Source: Porphyrobacter sp. (GTDB lineage: Bacteria; Pseudomonadota; Alphaproteobacteria; Sphingomonadales; Sphingomonadaceae). From it: a stretch of DNA of 64,000 bases. The position numbers and the translations under genes were made by a program. The notes under the pieces are model-generated. The model ran no database searches. It had not been told where the DNA came from and was given only the letters and a program-made list of their open reading frames with translations. This document shows, piece after piece, positions 52,008-60,854 of the stretch. Every line of letters begins with the position of its first letter. Position 1 is the first letter of the stretch. Where the stretch lies: positions 62,001-126,000 of the forward strand of contig JAPZUC010000009.1 of assembly GCA_027533455.1 (NCBI GenBank), written 5' to 3'.

Positions 52008-54550
52008 TGGCCCAGCGCCTCAATATGATCGTCGACCGGGTCCTTGCAGGGCTTCTGGGCGATGCCGAGCATTCCGAGCCGGCGCGCCCTGCCCTGATGA
52101 TCGATCAGCTTTCGGACTGGCTGCCGTACCGGGTCTATGATCCGTCAAACCGGCTCTACCTCAATGCACGCTCCAAGGGGTTTGTGCTGTCAGTGACGCC
52201 GCTGATCGGGGCTGACGAGCGCACCGGCGAGATCCTCGGTCAGTTCTTCTCCGAAGGGCTTCCACCCGGCGCGTGCCTGCAGGTGCTCCACCTCGCATCG
52301 CCGCGCATCAGCCGGATCATCGCGCCGTGGTTCGCCCCGCGCTATCTGCAGGGCGGGGTCTATGAGGCGATTGCGCGCCACCGCGCCAGGCGTCTCTATG
52401 GCCTGGTGTGGCAATCGGGCTCGGCCGATGCGCCCTTCCATGCCCGCCACCACCAGGTGATCGTATCGGTTGGCGTCCCGGCTGCGAAAGCGGTCAGCAA
52501 TGAGGAACTGCGGCAAACCCGCGACGGCCTCATGGCCATGCTCAAGTCGCTGAACCTTGGCGTCGTCGAAGTGGGGCCGGAGGATCTCATCGCCATTATC
52601 GATGACCTCACGTCCCCCACGACCGCGCCGCAGGAAGATGCCCTTGCCTATAATCCGCACGACGCGATCGCGGCGCAAGCAATCCGCCACGACATCGAAC
52701 TGATCGTGCAGGAAGACCGGATGCGGCTTGCCACCGAGCGCTTCCGGCCGACCGGCAAGCTCCACGACGGCGTGCCGGAGATCGGCACGATCTACCCTGA
52801 CGCCTTCGATGTGCGCCACTTTTCGGTCCGCAACACCCCGGCACGCTGGGCCCCGTGGGAATGCGCGCGCCTGATCGGCGATCTGTTTACCGACAAGCTG
52901 CGCTTTCCCTGCCCGGCGGCAACGATGCTGTGTCTCGTCTATCCCGATCAGGAAGCGGCCGCCGCCAAGGCAGGGTTCAAATTCATGCGCACCACGAGCC
53001 TTTCCGAGACGCGCAGCGCGCGCTTCCTGCCGCGGATCGGCGAACAGGCGGCGGAATGGCAGCATGTTCAGGCCGAACTGCAGGAAGGCCGCCGGCTCGT
53101 GCGGGTGTTCTATGGCCTCACGACCTTCTCGCCGCTCGGGCGCGGTGACAGCGACGAGCGCGCGATCAAGTCGATCTACAAGGCGGCAGGCTGGGATCTT
53201 GCCGACGAGCGCTTCCTGCAGATCCAGGGCTTGCTGGCTGCCATGCCGATGACGCTCGCCGATGGCCTGGGTGCCGACATGGAGCGCCTGAAGCGCTTCA
53301 AGACCGTCCTGTCGACCACGGCCGCGAACATGGCACCGATGCAGGGCGAGTATCTCGGCAGCGCCCATCCCCACCTGATGTTCATTGGCAGACGCGGTCA
53401 GCCCTTCTTCTGGTCGCCGTTCGAGAATGAGGCGGGCAATCACAATGTCGCGATCTGCGGCAAATCGGGATCGGGCAAGTCGGTGCTGCTCCAGGAAATG
53501 TGCGCTGCGCTACGCGGTGCGGGCGCGCAGGTGGTGGTGATCGATGATGGCCGCAGCTTCGAGCACTCGGTCAAGCTGCAGGGCGGCCGCTTTGTCGAAT
53601 TCACGATGAAGGCAGGCTTCTGCCTCAATCCCTTCTCGATGATTGACGCGGCGCGCGCCGCCGAGGACGAGGATTACCGGCTCGACTGCTTCGGGATGGT
53701 CAAGGCAATCATCGGCCAGATGGCACGGCACTCGGCCAAGCTCACCGACATCGAGCGCGGTCTCATCGACCGGGCAGTCAACACGGTGTGGAACGAGGCC
53801 GGCAGCGGCGCAACTGTCACAAGTGTCGGCGAAGCGCTTGCCAGCGTCGGCCATGAGATCGCGAGCGATCTTGCCACCTCGCTCGCACCCTACATGGCGG
53901 GCGGGACCTACGGCGCCTTCTTCGAGGGCGAGGCGAGCCTCGCGCTCGACAGCGATTTCACGGTCTTCGAAATGTCGGACCTCTCGGCCCGGGAGGAACT
54001 GCGCGCCGTGGTGCTCTCGGCGATCATGTTCATGACCAGTCAGGCGATGACCCGCACCCCGCGTCAGGTGCGAAAGCTGCTGCTGATCGATGAGGCCTGG
54101 TCGATGCTCAAGGGCGGGTCGATGGGCGAATTCGTCGAGACCTATGCCCGCACCTGCCGCAAGTATGGCGGCGCGCTCGCGACAGCGACGCAGTCATTGA
54201 ACGACTATTACAAGTCCGACGGGGCGACCGCCGCGCTCGAGAACAGCGACTGGATGCTGATCCTCCAGCAGAAGCCTGAGACCATTGCCGACTTCAAAGC
54301 CAGCAAGCGCCTCGACATGGATGACCGGACCGAGACGCTGATCCGCAGCCTCAAGCGTTCGGGGAACGACTATTCCGAGGTGTTCATCAAGGGGCCAGAG
54401 GTGGAAGCCATCGGTCGGCTTGTGCTCGATGAGTACTCGGCGACCTTGTTCTCGAGCTCGCCTGAGACCTTCGCCGCGATCGATGCCGAAGTCGCGCGCG
54501 GCCATCAGCTTGCCGATGCGATCGAGCAGATCGCCTTCGGCCGGTCGTGA
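52007..54550 (+). CDS. traC: TraC, T4SS ATPase (VirB4 family)
   Basis: An 847-residue ATPase that powers pilus assembly. An N-terminal TraC/F-IV domain covers residues 1 to about 450. The RecA-like domain follows, with Walker A GKSGSGKSV at residues 485-493, Walker B LLLIDEAW near 694, and the arginine/QTQ-like motif ATATQSLNDYY. It is cytoplasmic and attaches to the inner-membrane complex. Length and layout are typical. Confidence 0.95.
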   Translation: MAQRLNMIVDRVLAGLLGDAEHSEPARPALMIDQLSDWLPYRVYDPSNRLYLNARSKGFVLSVTPLIGADERTGEILGQFFSEGLPPGACLQVLHLASPRISRIIAPWFAPRYLQGGVYEAIARHRARRLYGLVWQSGSADAPFHARHHQVIVSVGVPAAKAVSNEELRQTRDGLMAMLKSLNLGVVEVGPEDLIAIIDDLTSPTTAPQEDALAYNPHDAIAAQAIRHDIELIVQEDRMRLATERFRPTGKLHDGVPEIGTIYPDAFDVRHFSVRNTPARWAPWECARLIGDLFTDKLRFPCPAATMLCLVYPDQEAAAAKAGFKFMRTTSLSETRSARFLPRIGEQAAEWQHVQAELQEGRRLVRVFYGLTTFSPLGRGDSDERAIKSIYKAAGWDLADERFLQIQGLLAAMPMTLADGLGADMERLKRFKTVLSTTAANMAPMQGEYLGSAHPHLMFIGRRGQPFFWSPFENEAGNHNVAICGKSGSGKSVLLQEMCAALRGAGAQVVVIDDGRSFEHSVKLQGGRFVEFTMKAGFCLNPFSMIDAARAAEDEDYRLDCFGMVKAIIGQMARHSAKLTDIERGLIDRAVNTVWNEAGSGATVTSVGEALASVGHEIASDLATSLAPYMAGGTYGAFFEGEASLALDSDFTVFEMSDLSAREELRAVVLSAIMFMTSQAMTRTPRQVRKLLLIDEAWSMLKGGSMGEFVETYARTCRKYGGALATATQSLNDYYKSDGATAALENSDWMLILQQKPETIADFKASKRLDMDDRTETLIRSLKRSGNDYSEVFIKGPEVEAIGRLVLDEYSATLFSSSPETFAAIDAEVARGHQLADAIEQIAFGRS

Positions 54551-54590
54551 ACGGCAGCCCCCACAACATCACAAGGGACCCAGGAAAGCC

Positions 54591-54992
54591 ATGGAACTCC
54601 ATCTCGTCGACCCGGCGCATCAAGCACCGGAGCTCCCTCAATCAGACACGGCATCGGCGACATCCGTGCCGAAGAGCGCCTGGCAGCGGCGAACCGGTGA
54701 CCTTTGCTACATCGCGCTGAAGGCAAGCGGCTTTATCGCCTCGAGCTATCTCATGGCCCTCGGCGCGCCGCTGCTGTTCTTCCTTGCCCTGTCGGGCGGA
54801 GATGCGGGGCTGCTGTTTGCGCAGCTCGCCAACATCGCCGAGCGCTTCCTTGCAGCCGATCATGCCCGGCAGGTCGCATTCCTTGGCGAAGTCAAACTGG
54901 TGCTCATTGGGCTGGCCACCCTGCTGATCGCTTGGCGCCTGCCGCGCTTTCTGCGTGATCTGGGCCGCGAACTCTCGGGAGAAAAGCAGTGA
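54591..54992 (+). CDS. Small two-helix membrane protein of the tra operon, unknown
   Basis: ATG 54591 with CAGGAAAG upstream gives 133 residues. A hydrophilic 40-residue N-terminus is followed by two hydrophobic segments, LMALGAPLLFFLALSG near residue 60 and VKLVLIGLATLLIAWRLP near 103. I recognise no family. It lies between traC and trbI and overlaps trbI by GTGA (54989-54992). It may be an accessory assembly protein specific to this T4SS lineage. Confidence 0.75.
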   Translation: MELHLVDPAHQAPELPQSDTASATSVPKSAWQRRTGDLCYIALKASGFIASSYLMALGAPLLFFLALSGGDAGLLFAQLANIAERFLAADHARQVAFLGEVKLVLIGLATLLIAWRLPRFLRDLGRELSGEKQ

Positions 54993-55396
54993 AGAACATA
55001 TTGGCAACAAAGGGCCTGCGCGGCAAGCTGCCCGCGATCAACACCACCGCAATCGTGCTCGGCGTGAGCATGATCGGCTCGACCCTCTGGGGCGTCTGGG
55101 CGACCGACGCGCTGCTCACCCTTCAGAAGCGCGAAGTGGTGACGGTTCAGCTGAGCCGGATCATGGGCGACTTCATCGAGGCCGAGGCACGTGCCGGTCG
55201 CCCGCCGGAAGAGACCAAGCAAAACGTCGAGCTCTATCTGAAGGCGGTCGAAGCCTCGGTCGAGGCACTGGGCCGCGACGGAAGGACCGTGCTGGTCGCC
55301 GAAGCTGTGGTGTCGGGCAGCGCGCCCGACCTTACCGAAACCGTCCGCGCCGATGTCGCGCGACGGGTGGCAGGCGTTCGCCATGCGCAGCCCTGA
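54989..55396 (+). CDS. trbI: TrbI (F-type), pilus-retraction-related inner-membrane protein
   Basis: A 135-residue protein starting at GTG 54989. One N-terminal membrane helix (AIVLGVSMIGSTLWGVWAT) and a periplasmic domain with KREVVTVQLSRIMGDFIEAE match F-type TrbI. In F, TrbI affects pilus length and retraction. It overlaps the S26 peptidase gene by 14 bp. Confidence 0.87.
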   Translation: MKNILATKGLRGKLPAINTTAIVLGVSMIGSTLWGVWATDALLTLQKREVVTVQLSRIMGDFIEAEARAGRPPEETKQNVELYLKAVEASVEALGRDGRTVLVAEAVVSGSAPDLTETVRADVARRVAGVRHAQP

Positions 55397-55907
55397 GATC
55401 CTCACCCGTTCGGCCACCGCGCGCCGCCTTGTGCTGCTCGCAGGCCTTGGCGCAGGCGCGCTCGCCCTCACCGCGCTCGGTGCCTTTGCCCAGGGCCATG
55501 CGCTGATGATCAATGTGAGCCCGAGCCTCCCCTATTGGGCGCTCTGGACCACAAAAGGCGCGGCCCCGCAGCGCGGCGACATCATCCTGTTCGTCCCGCC
55601 GCGCTCGCCGCTGCTCCAAGCGCATTTCGGCAAGGACCCGAAGCCCTTCGGCAAGGTGGTGAGCGGCGTGCCCGGCGATGTCGTGACTAGCAAGGACCGC
55701 GCCTTCTTCGTCAACGGACACCTGGTGGCGACGGCCAAACCAGCGAGCCGCCGCGGCGAGCCTCTCGCACTTGGCCCAACCGGAACAGTGCCGAAGGGCT
55801 GCTATTTCGTCACCACGCCGCACAAGGACAGCTTCGACAGCCGCTACGCGGAGATCGGATGGGTCTGCAAGTCACGCATCCTCGGGGTCGGGAGGCCGAT
55901 TCTGTGA
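55383..55907 (+). CDS. S26-family signal peptidase (TraF/LepB-like)
   Basis: The start at ATG 55383 gives 174 residues (an alternative start at 55353 adds ten). A membrane helix is followed by the serine/lysine dyad: S48 in INVSPSLPYW and K91 in FGKVVSGVPGD. This is the TraF-type peptidase of conjugative systems, which probably matures the TraA pilin here. It is distinct from the thioredoxin-like TraF further down. Its stop overlaps the traW start in GTGA (55904-55907). Confidence 0.9.
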   Translation: MRSPEILTRSATARRLVLLAGLGAGALALTALGAFAQGHALMINVSPSLPYWALWTTKGAAPQRGDIILFVPPRSPLLQAHFGKDPKPFGKVVSGVPGDVVTSKDRAFFVNGHLVATAKPASRRGEPLALGPTGTVPKGCYFVTTPHKDSFDSRYAEIGWVCKSRILGVGRPIL

Positions 55908-56542
55908 AGGCGCTCCTCTCTTCCGCAGCATTGTGCCTCGCCTGCAGCGCGCCAGCTGCCGCGCGCGACTACGGCCAGCACGGGACGCTCTGGCCCGTCA
56001 TCGAGCCCGATCTCCTTATGCAGATCGAAGCGCGGCTGACCCACCACGAGAAGAGCGGCGAGACCGCGCGGCTCAACGAGCAACTGAAGCAGCGCACGAT
56101 CGCGCGGGTCAATCGTCCCAAGCCGGTCGCGGGCATCACGAACGCCGTGACCGCCCGGAACTGGGACTTCGATCCGACGATCAGTGCAGACCGAAACATC
56201 GCTGACGAGAAGGGCCGCATCATCATTGCGGCCGGCACGCGGGTCAATCCGCTTGATACGGTGCGCCTGCGCGCTCCCCTCGTGTTTCTCGACGGCGACG
56301 ATCCAGCGCAAATCGCGTGGGCGAGCCAGCGCTACGGGACCACATCGGCGAAGTTCATTCTGGTGCGCGGCGCGCCGCTCGCACTGATGAAAGCCCGCCA
56401 GCGCCGCTTCTATTTCGACCAGGGCGGGACCCTCGTGAAGCATTTTGGCATCCGCGCAGTTCCGGCCGTGGTCGAGCAGCAGGGCCGCCTGCTGCGCATC
56501 AGCGAGGTCCCGATCAAACCTCGGGAGCGCAAGCCATCATGA
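55904..56542 (+). CDS. traW: TraW, periplasmic pilus assembly protein
   Basis: The start at GTG 55904 gives 212 residues with a signal peptide (ALLSSAALCLACSAPAAARD). The TraW domain is seen in YGQHGTLWPVIEPDLLMQIE and the C-terminal FLDGDDPAQIAWA and HFGIRAVPAVVEQQGRLLRI. TraW works with TrbC and TraU in F-pilus assembly. Overlaps are GTGA before and ATGA after. Confidence 0.92.
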   Translation: MKALLSSAALCLACSAPAAARDYGQHGTLWPVIEPDLLMQIEARLTHHEKSGETARLNEQLKQRTIARVNRPKPVAGITNAVTARNWDFDPTISADRNIADEKGRIIIAAGTRVNPLDTVRLRAPLVFLDGDDPAQIAWASQRYGTTSAKFILVRGAPLALMKARQRRFYFDQGGTLVKHFGIRAVPAVVEQQGRLLRISEVPIKPRERKPS

Positions 56543-57555
56543 CCCGGAGAAATCGTTTCCTGACGTGGATTTGCAGCGCACTCCTGATGCTGAGCCTCAG
56601 CGCGCCAGCCAGCGCGGATGCCGGCCCTGGGAAGTGCACGGGCAAGTTCGTGAACCCGATCACCGATATCTGCTGGTCGTGCCTGTTCCCGATCTCGGTC
56701 GGGAGCCTCAAGATCTGGCCATCGAACCGTCCGGACCCCGACAACCCGGATCTTCCGGTGTGCCTGTGCGGCATCCGGCCCGGGATTGCGATGGGGTTCT
56801 GGGAACCGGTGCGGCTTGCCGATGTCAGCATGAAGCCGTGGTGCTTCGTCAATTTGGGTGGGATGAAGATCGATCCCGGCTTTGACATCGGGTTCAAGAC
56901 CATGGCCGGGCCTTCGGCTGTGGGCGGCGCGACCCAGTACCATTCGCAGTGGCATGTCCACTGGTACGCCTATCCGCTGATTTACTGGATGGAGCTCGTC
57001 GCCGACTTCCTGTGTCTCGAGGCAGGTTCGGTCGACATTCTCTATGTGAGCGAGATCGATCCGCTGTGGCAGGACAGCGAGCTCACCGCGATCATCAATC
57101 CCGAAAGCGTGCTCTTCGCCAATCCGCTGGCACTGGCGGCCTGCGCAGCGGACTGCGTCGCTGCGACATCAAAGCTACCGAGCGACGATCTGTTCTGGTG
57201 CGCGGGATGCCAGGGCACGATGTATCCGCTCAATGGCAATGTCTCGGCGACCATTGGCCATGTCCAGGCCTCGCGGCTCGCTCTGTCGCGCTTCTCCTAC
57301 AAGCTGCATCGCCAGCTCGTCGCCTGGGGCACGATGGGCAGCAAAGGATTGTGCGGCAAGTACCTCATGCCTGTGATGCGCAAGCAGCAATACCGCTTCC
57401 AGGCCACCAACCCCAACCCGCAGACCAAGGGCCGCTATGCCTGCGCGCCGATTGGCGCCTCCACCACCTTCATGTCAGCAGGACAGGTCTACCCCGCCAT
57501 CGGCGAGGATATGGGCTACCTGGTCTGGCGCAAACGGAACTGCTGCGCGCTATGA
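56539..57555 (+). CDS. traU: TraU, periplasmic pilus/DNA-transfer protein
   Basis: The start at ATG 56539 within the traW stop gives 338 residues, near the 330 of F TraU. The signal peptide is ICSALLMLSLSAPASADAG. The body is cysteine-rich with CTGKFVNPITDICWSCLFPI, LWQDSELTAIINPESVLFAN and GYLVWRKRNCCAL at the end. These many cysteines need the disulfide enzymes encoded in the operon. It overlaps trbC by ATGA (57552-57555). Confidence 0.95.
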   Translation: MTRRNRFLTWICSALLMLSLSAPASADAGPGKCTGKFVNPITDICWSCLFPISVGSLKIWPSNRPDPDNPDLPVCLCGIRPGIAMGFWEPVRLADVSMKPWCFVNLGGMKIDPGFDIGFKTMAGPSAVGGATQYHSQWHVHWYAYPLIYWMELVADFLCLEAGSVDILYVSEIDPLWQDSELTAIINPESVLFANPLALAACAADCVAATSKLPSDDLFWCAGCQGTMYPLNGNVSATIGHVQASRLALSRFSYKLHRQLVAWGTMGSKGLCGKYLMPVMRKQQYRFQATNPNPQTKGRYACAPIGASTTFMSAGQVYPAIGEDMGYLVWRKRNCCAL

Positions 57556-58316
57556 AGAGCTTCCCCCAAATTCTTGTTTTCGCGTGCCTGACCGCCGCAT
57601 CGGCTCTGGCAGGCGCAGCCGCGCAGACGATCGAGCCCGAGCTAGATCTCGCTGCCATTCGCGCAAAGGCGCAGAGTGACACAGGCGAAGCCGAGGCGCT
57701 GGCCGCGGCCGCGCGCACGCGGGCCAAGGCGGTCATGGACCAAGCGGATGCGACAGCGCTCCAAGCACAGGCGCATAGTCAGGATTATGCGCGGGCTGCC
57801 CCAACTGCGACCCCGCAGCCATCGGACCCAATCTTCGATTTCGACCAGATGGTAGCCGCTGCCGGGACAGCGGCCAAAGGCAATCTGGGTGAGGCGCCGC
57901 GCTTCATTGCCTTTGCCTCGCTGTCGATGCCGCCCGCCGCCTTGCGCGACATGATCGGCCGAGTGAATGCGGCAGGCGGCGTTGTCGCGCTGCGCGGCTT
58001 CCCGGCGGGAAGCGCCAAGGTGCTGACCGAAGCGCTCAGCAAGGTTGCGCTGGATCAGGATCAGCTTGGCAGTGTCGGGATCGATCCCCGGCTGTTCCGG
58101 GCGTTCAACGTCACTGCAGTTCCGACCTATGTCGTGGCAAGCACCGACTTTGACCTGTGCGACGGGTTCGACTGCCAGACGCAAATCCCGCCGCATGACC
58201 GCCTCAGCGGCAATGTAACGGCCGACTTCGCGCTTGAAACGATCGCGCGGGGCGGCGGCCCTGCCGCGCGCATCGCCTCGCAGCATCTTGTTCGTCTCAA
58301 GGGAGCGGACCAATGA
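57552..58316 (+). CDS. trbC: TrbC (F-type), pilin assembly protein
   Basis: ATG 57552 gives 254 residues. The signal peptide is ILVFACLTAASALAGAAAQ. A helical Ala/Gln-rich region and the TrbC domain follow (FIAFASLSMPPAALRDMIGR, VALRGFPAGS, FNVTAVPTYVV). The domain is thioredoxin-like but without a CXXC site. In some F-like systems TrbC is fused to TraW; here they are separate. It is coupled to traN by ATGA. Confidence 0.92.
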   Translation: MKSFPQILVFACLTAASALAGAAAQTIEPELDLAAIRAKAQSDTGEAEALAAAARTRAKAVMDQADATALQAQAHSQDYARAAPTATPQPSDPIFDFDQMVAAAGTAAKGNLGEAPRFIAFASLSMPPAALRDMIGRVNAAGGVVALRGFPAGSAKVLTEALSKVALDQDQLGSVGIDPRLFRAFNVTAVPTYVVASTDFDLCDGFDCQTQIPPHDRLSGNVTADFALETIARGGGPAARIASQHLVRLKGADQ

Positions 58317-60046
58317 TCCGAATCCTCATCACCGGGTTCGCTGCCTTCGGAGTGTGGCTTGCACCTGCGGCCGAGGCGCAGAATGCGCCGCAAGCCCCAG
58401 GCAGCACCGAAGCGGCCAAGGCTGACGGGAAGGCGTTCGGGCGCGAACAGGCGGCGGCTGCGCAAAGCGCTGCAACCAAGCGTCCTGATGCGAGCCGCAT
58501 TCCCAATTTCAGCAGCGACCCAGGTGAAGCACGCTATTTCGATGATCCGACGCGCATGGAGCGCGAGGCAGCCAGTAAGGCGAATGGACACAGCGGCTAT
58601 CGCGGGATGCGCGATTCCATGGAGCGGCGCGCGCGCTTCACGCCCGAGGACCTCGATGCGGTTGTTGCCCGCAGCGGGCAAATCAGCGCCGATCCGCTCG
58701 CCTTTACCAGCGGCATGAACGTCAGCGGCTCCCAGGGCCGCTGCGTCCCGCTTCCCCCTGGCAGCGGAACGGGCGCGCGCTACATGGCAACCTGCAATGT
58801 CGGCTACACGGCCAGCGATGAGATCCGAAGCTGCCAGATCCCACTCAGGGTCGAGGTTACCAACGAGACCCGCTACATCCACTGGTGCAGCGAATTCGGT
58901 TATGGCGCCGAGGAGAATTGCGAAAGGTTCAACTTCGCCGGTTGTGAACGGATCGGTTGGCGGCCGGGCCCTTGCCTTCAATGGGCGGGACAGCCCGGTC
59001 GGCCTTTTTGTGCAGAGCCAGGCGAACCGATCAGCATCATGTCCTGCCCCGCCCCGGTGCCCGGCGCGCAGCTGCAGGATACCATCATCACCCGGCGCGT
59101 CACGACAAACCGCGATGAAAGTCAGTGCGCGGGGCTGACGTCGGACAATAGCTGTCGGGAAAACAGCGAGACCTGCACAGATAGCGATCCTGTGACCCGG
59201 ATCATCAATGGGGTAGCGGTCACCCAGCCATGCTGGGCCTGGTCGCGCAGCTACACCTGTGCGCAATTCGTCGAAGCGCAGGATTGCAGTGCACTCGAAG
59301 CAACGTCCGGCTGCAGATTTGTCGGCGAGGAATGCCTCTCAGGCGAGCCCTGTCGCACCTGGGAGCGGGTCTATGATTGCCCGGTTCCCGATCAGCCAGG
59401 CAGCCCCAACCAGTTTATCTGTGATGGCGATGTCTATTGCATCGATGGCTCATGCGAGACGATCGAGCGCGAGGCGAATGACGAGTTCAAGGATGCCGTC
59501 GTCGCGCTCAATGCCATGGATCAGGCTCGCCGCGAGTTCGATCCCGACACGCTCACCCTGTTCAAAGGCACCCGCAACACCTGCTCGTCCAAGGTCTTCG
59601 GCGTGCTCAATTGCTGCAAGGGCAAAGGCTTTCCGCTGATCCCAGGGATCCAGCTGCTTGTGAGCCTTGGCTGCAGCCGCGAGGAAATGCTGCTGCATGA
59701 GCGCGATGCCAAGGGCCTGTGCGCGTACGTCGGCACCTATTGCTCGGACAGCTTTCTTGGCGTCTGCCTTACCAAGAAGAAGGCCTATTGCTGCTTTGAA
59801 TCCAAGCTGTCGCGGATCTTGCAGGAACAGGGGCGCAGGCAGGTGAACAAGCCGTGGGGCAAGCCCAAAACCGAGCAATGCCGCGGTTTCACACTCGACG
59901 AATTTTCCCGGCTCGACCTCAGCCAGATGGATTTCAGCGAGGTCTATGCCGAGTTCACCGAGGCCGCCCGCCTGCCCGACGAGCTCACCGCAGCCAGCGA
60001 TCTCCAGCAGAAAATCGAGGACTACTATGCCCGTGCCAGCAATTAG
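58313..60046 (+). CDS. traN: TraN, mating-pair stabilisation outer-membrane protein
   Basis: A 577-residue, strikingly cysteine-rich protein with signal peptide ITGFAAFGVWLAPAAEAQ. Cysteine-dense repeats run through the middle (CAQFVEAQDCSALEATSGCR, GEECLSGEPCRTWE). The conserved TraN tail includes CSSKVFGVLNCCKGKGFPL and LGVCLTKKKAYCCFESKLSR. TraN sits in the outer membrane and binds recipient receptors to stabilise mating pairs. Its end overlaps the traF start by 20 bp. Confidence 0.93.
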   Translation: MIRILITGFAAFGVWLAPAAEAQNAPQAPGSTEAAKADGKAFGREQAAAAQSAATKRPDASRIPNFSSDPGEARYFDDPTRMEREAASKANGHSGYRGMRDSMERRARFTPEDLDAVVARSGQISADPLAFTSGMNVSGSQGRCVPLPPGSGTGARYMATCNVGYTASDEIRSCQIPLRVEVTNETRYIHWCSEFGYGAEENCERFNFAGCERIGWRPGPCLQWAGQPGRPFCAEPGEPISIMSCPAPVPGAQLQDTIITRRVTTNRDESQCAGLTSDNSCRENSETCTDSDPVTRIINGVAVTQPCWAWSRSYTCAQFVEAQDCSALEATSGCRFVGEECLSGEPCRTWERVYDCPVPDQPGSPNQFICDGDVYCIDGSCETIEREANDEFKDAVVALNAMDQARREFDPDTLTLFKGTRNTCSSKVFGVLNCCKGKGFPLIPGIQLLVSLGCSREEMLLHERDAKGLCAYVGTYCSDSFLGVCLTKKKAYCCFESKLSRILQEQGRRQVNKPWGKPKTEQCRGFTLDEFSRLDLSQMDFSEVYAEFTEAARLPDELTAASDLQQKIEDYYARASN

Positions 60047-60854
60047 GGCCGCCTTGCGGCCGCTCGCCACCTGCATCGCCCTGCTCGCCGTCGCGGCGAC
60101 GCCCCTTCAAGCCGAAGAACCGCCAGTCGTAGAGACCGGAGAGCAGCAGGACAGCTTCTACTGCCAGGAGCGCAAGCTCGGCTACTGGTTCTACTGCGTC
60201 AAGCCCAAGGCCGAAAAGCCCCAGAAGGAAGACCTGCAGCAACCACAAACTGCGACCGAACAGCTCGATGCTGTGACCGCCACCTTGCGGGAGCTCAAGG
60301 CCAAGGCGATCCTCGAGCCAACCCCGGCCAATGTGACGGCGTACATCCGTTTCCAGCGAGAGCAGCTCGACCGGGCCTCCCTGTTCAGCGATGTCTGGCA
60401 GCGGGCGATCTGGCAGGATCCCGAGCTCGATTACACGCTGCAGCGCCCGGTCTCGACGCTCGGCAAGCGCCAGTGGCAGGATGATCGCAACGCGGAGCGC
60501 GATGCGGCGATGGCCCGGCTCTCGCAGCGCTACGGGCTGTTCTACTTCTTCGCGCAGAGCTGCGGGGCCTGCGAGGTCATGTCGCCCATCGTTCAGGGCG
60601 TGGCATCGCGCTGGCGCATCACCGTGCGGGCGATCTCGACCGATGGCGGTCCGTCGCGCCATTTCCCCGGCTACACCGTCGAGACCAACCAGCGCCCGCG
60701 GCTCGGGCTCGAACCGAAGATTACCCCGGCGGTCGTACTTTGGGATGCCCTCAAGAACCGCCCCATCCCGATCGGCTACGGCGTGATGAGCGCCGATGAG
60801 CTCCAGGACCGCATCTATCTTCTCACATCGAAGGAAGCTGGCCGTGACTACTGA
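60027..60854 (+). CDS. traF: TraF (F-type), thioredoxin-fold pilus assembly protein
   Basis: ATG 60027 gives 275 residues with signal peptide CIALLAVAATPLQAEE. The family start FYCQERKLGYWFYC is present. The thioredoxin-like domain has C179-G-A-C182 in FFAQSCGACEVMSPIVQ, so unlike F TraF it keeps a possible redox site. It probably assists disulfide formation in TraN, TraU and TraH. It overlaps traH by 11 bp. Confidence 0.93.
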   Translation: MPVPAIRAALRPLATCIALLAVAATPLQAEEPPVVETGEQQDSFYCQERKLGYWFYCVKPKAEKPQKEDLQQPQTATEQLDAVTATLRELKAKAILEPTPANVTAYIRFQREQLDRASLFSDVWQRAIWQDPELDYTLQRPVSTLGKRQWQDDRNAERDAAMARLSQRYGLFYFFAQSCGACEVMSPIVQGVASRWRITVRAISTDGGPSRHFPGYTVETNQRPRLGLEPKITPAVVLWDALKNRPIPIGYGVMSADELQDRIYLLTSKEAGRDY

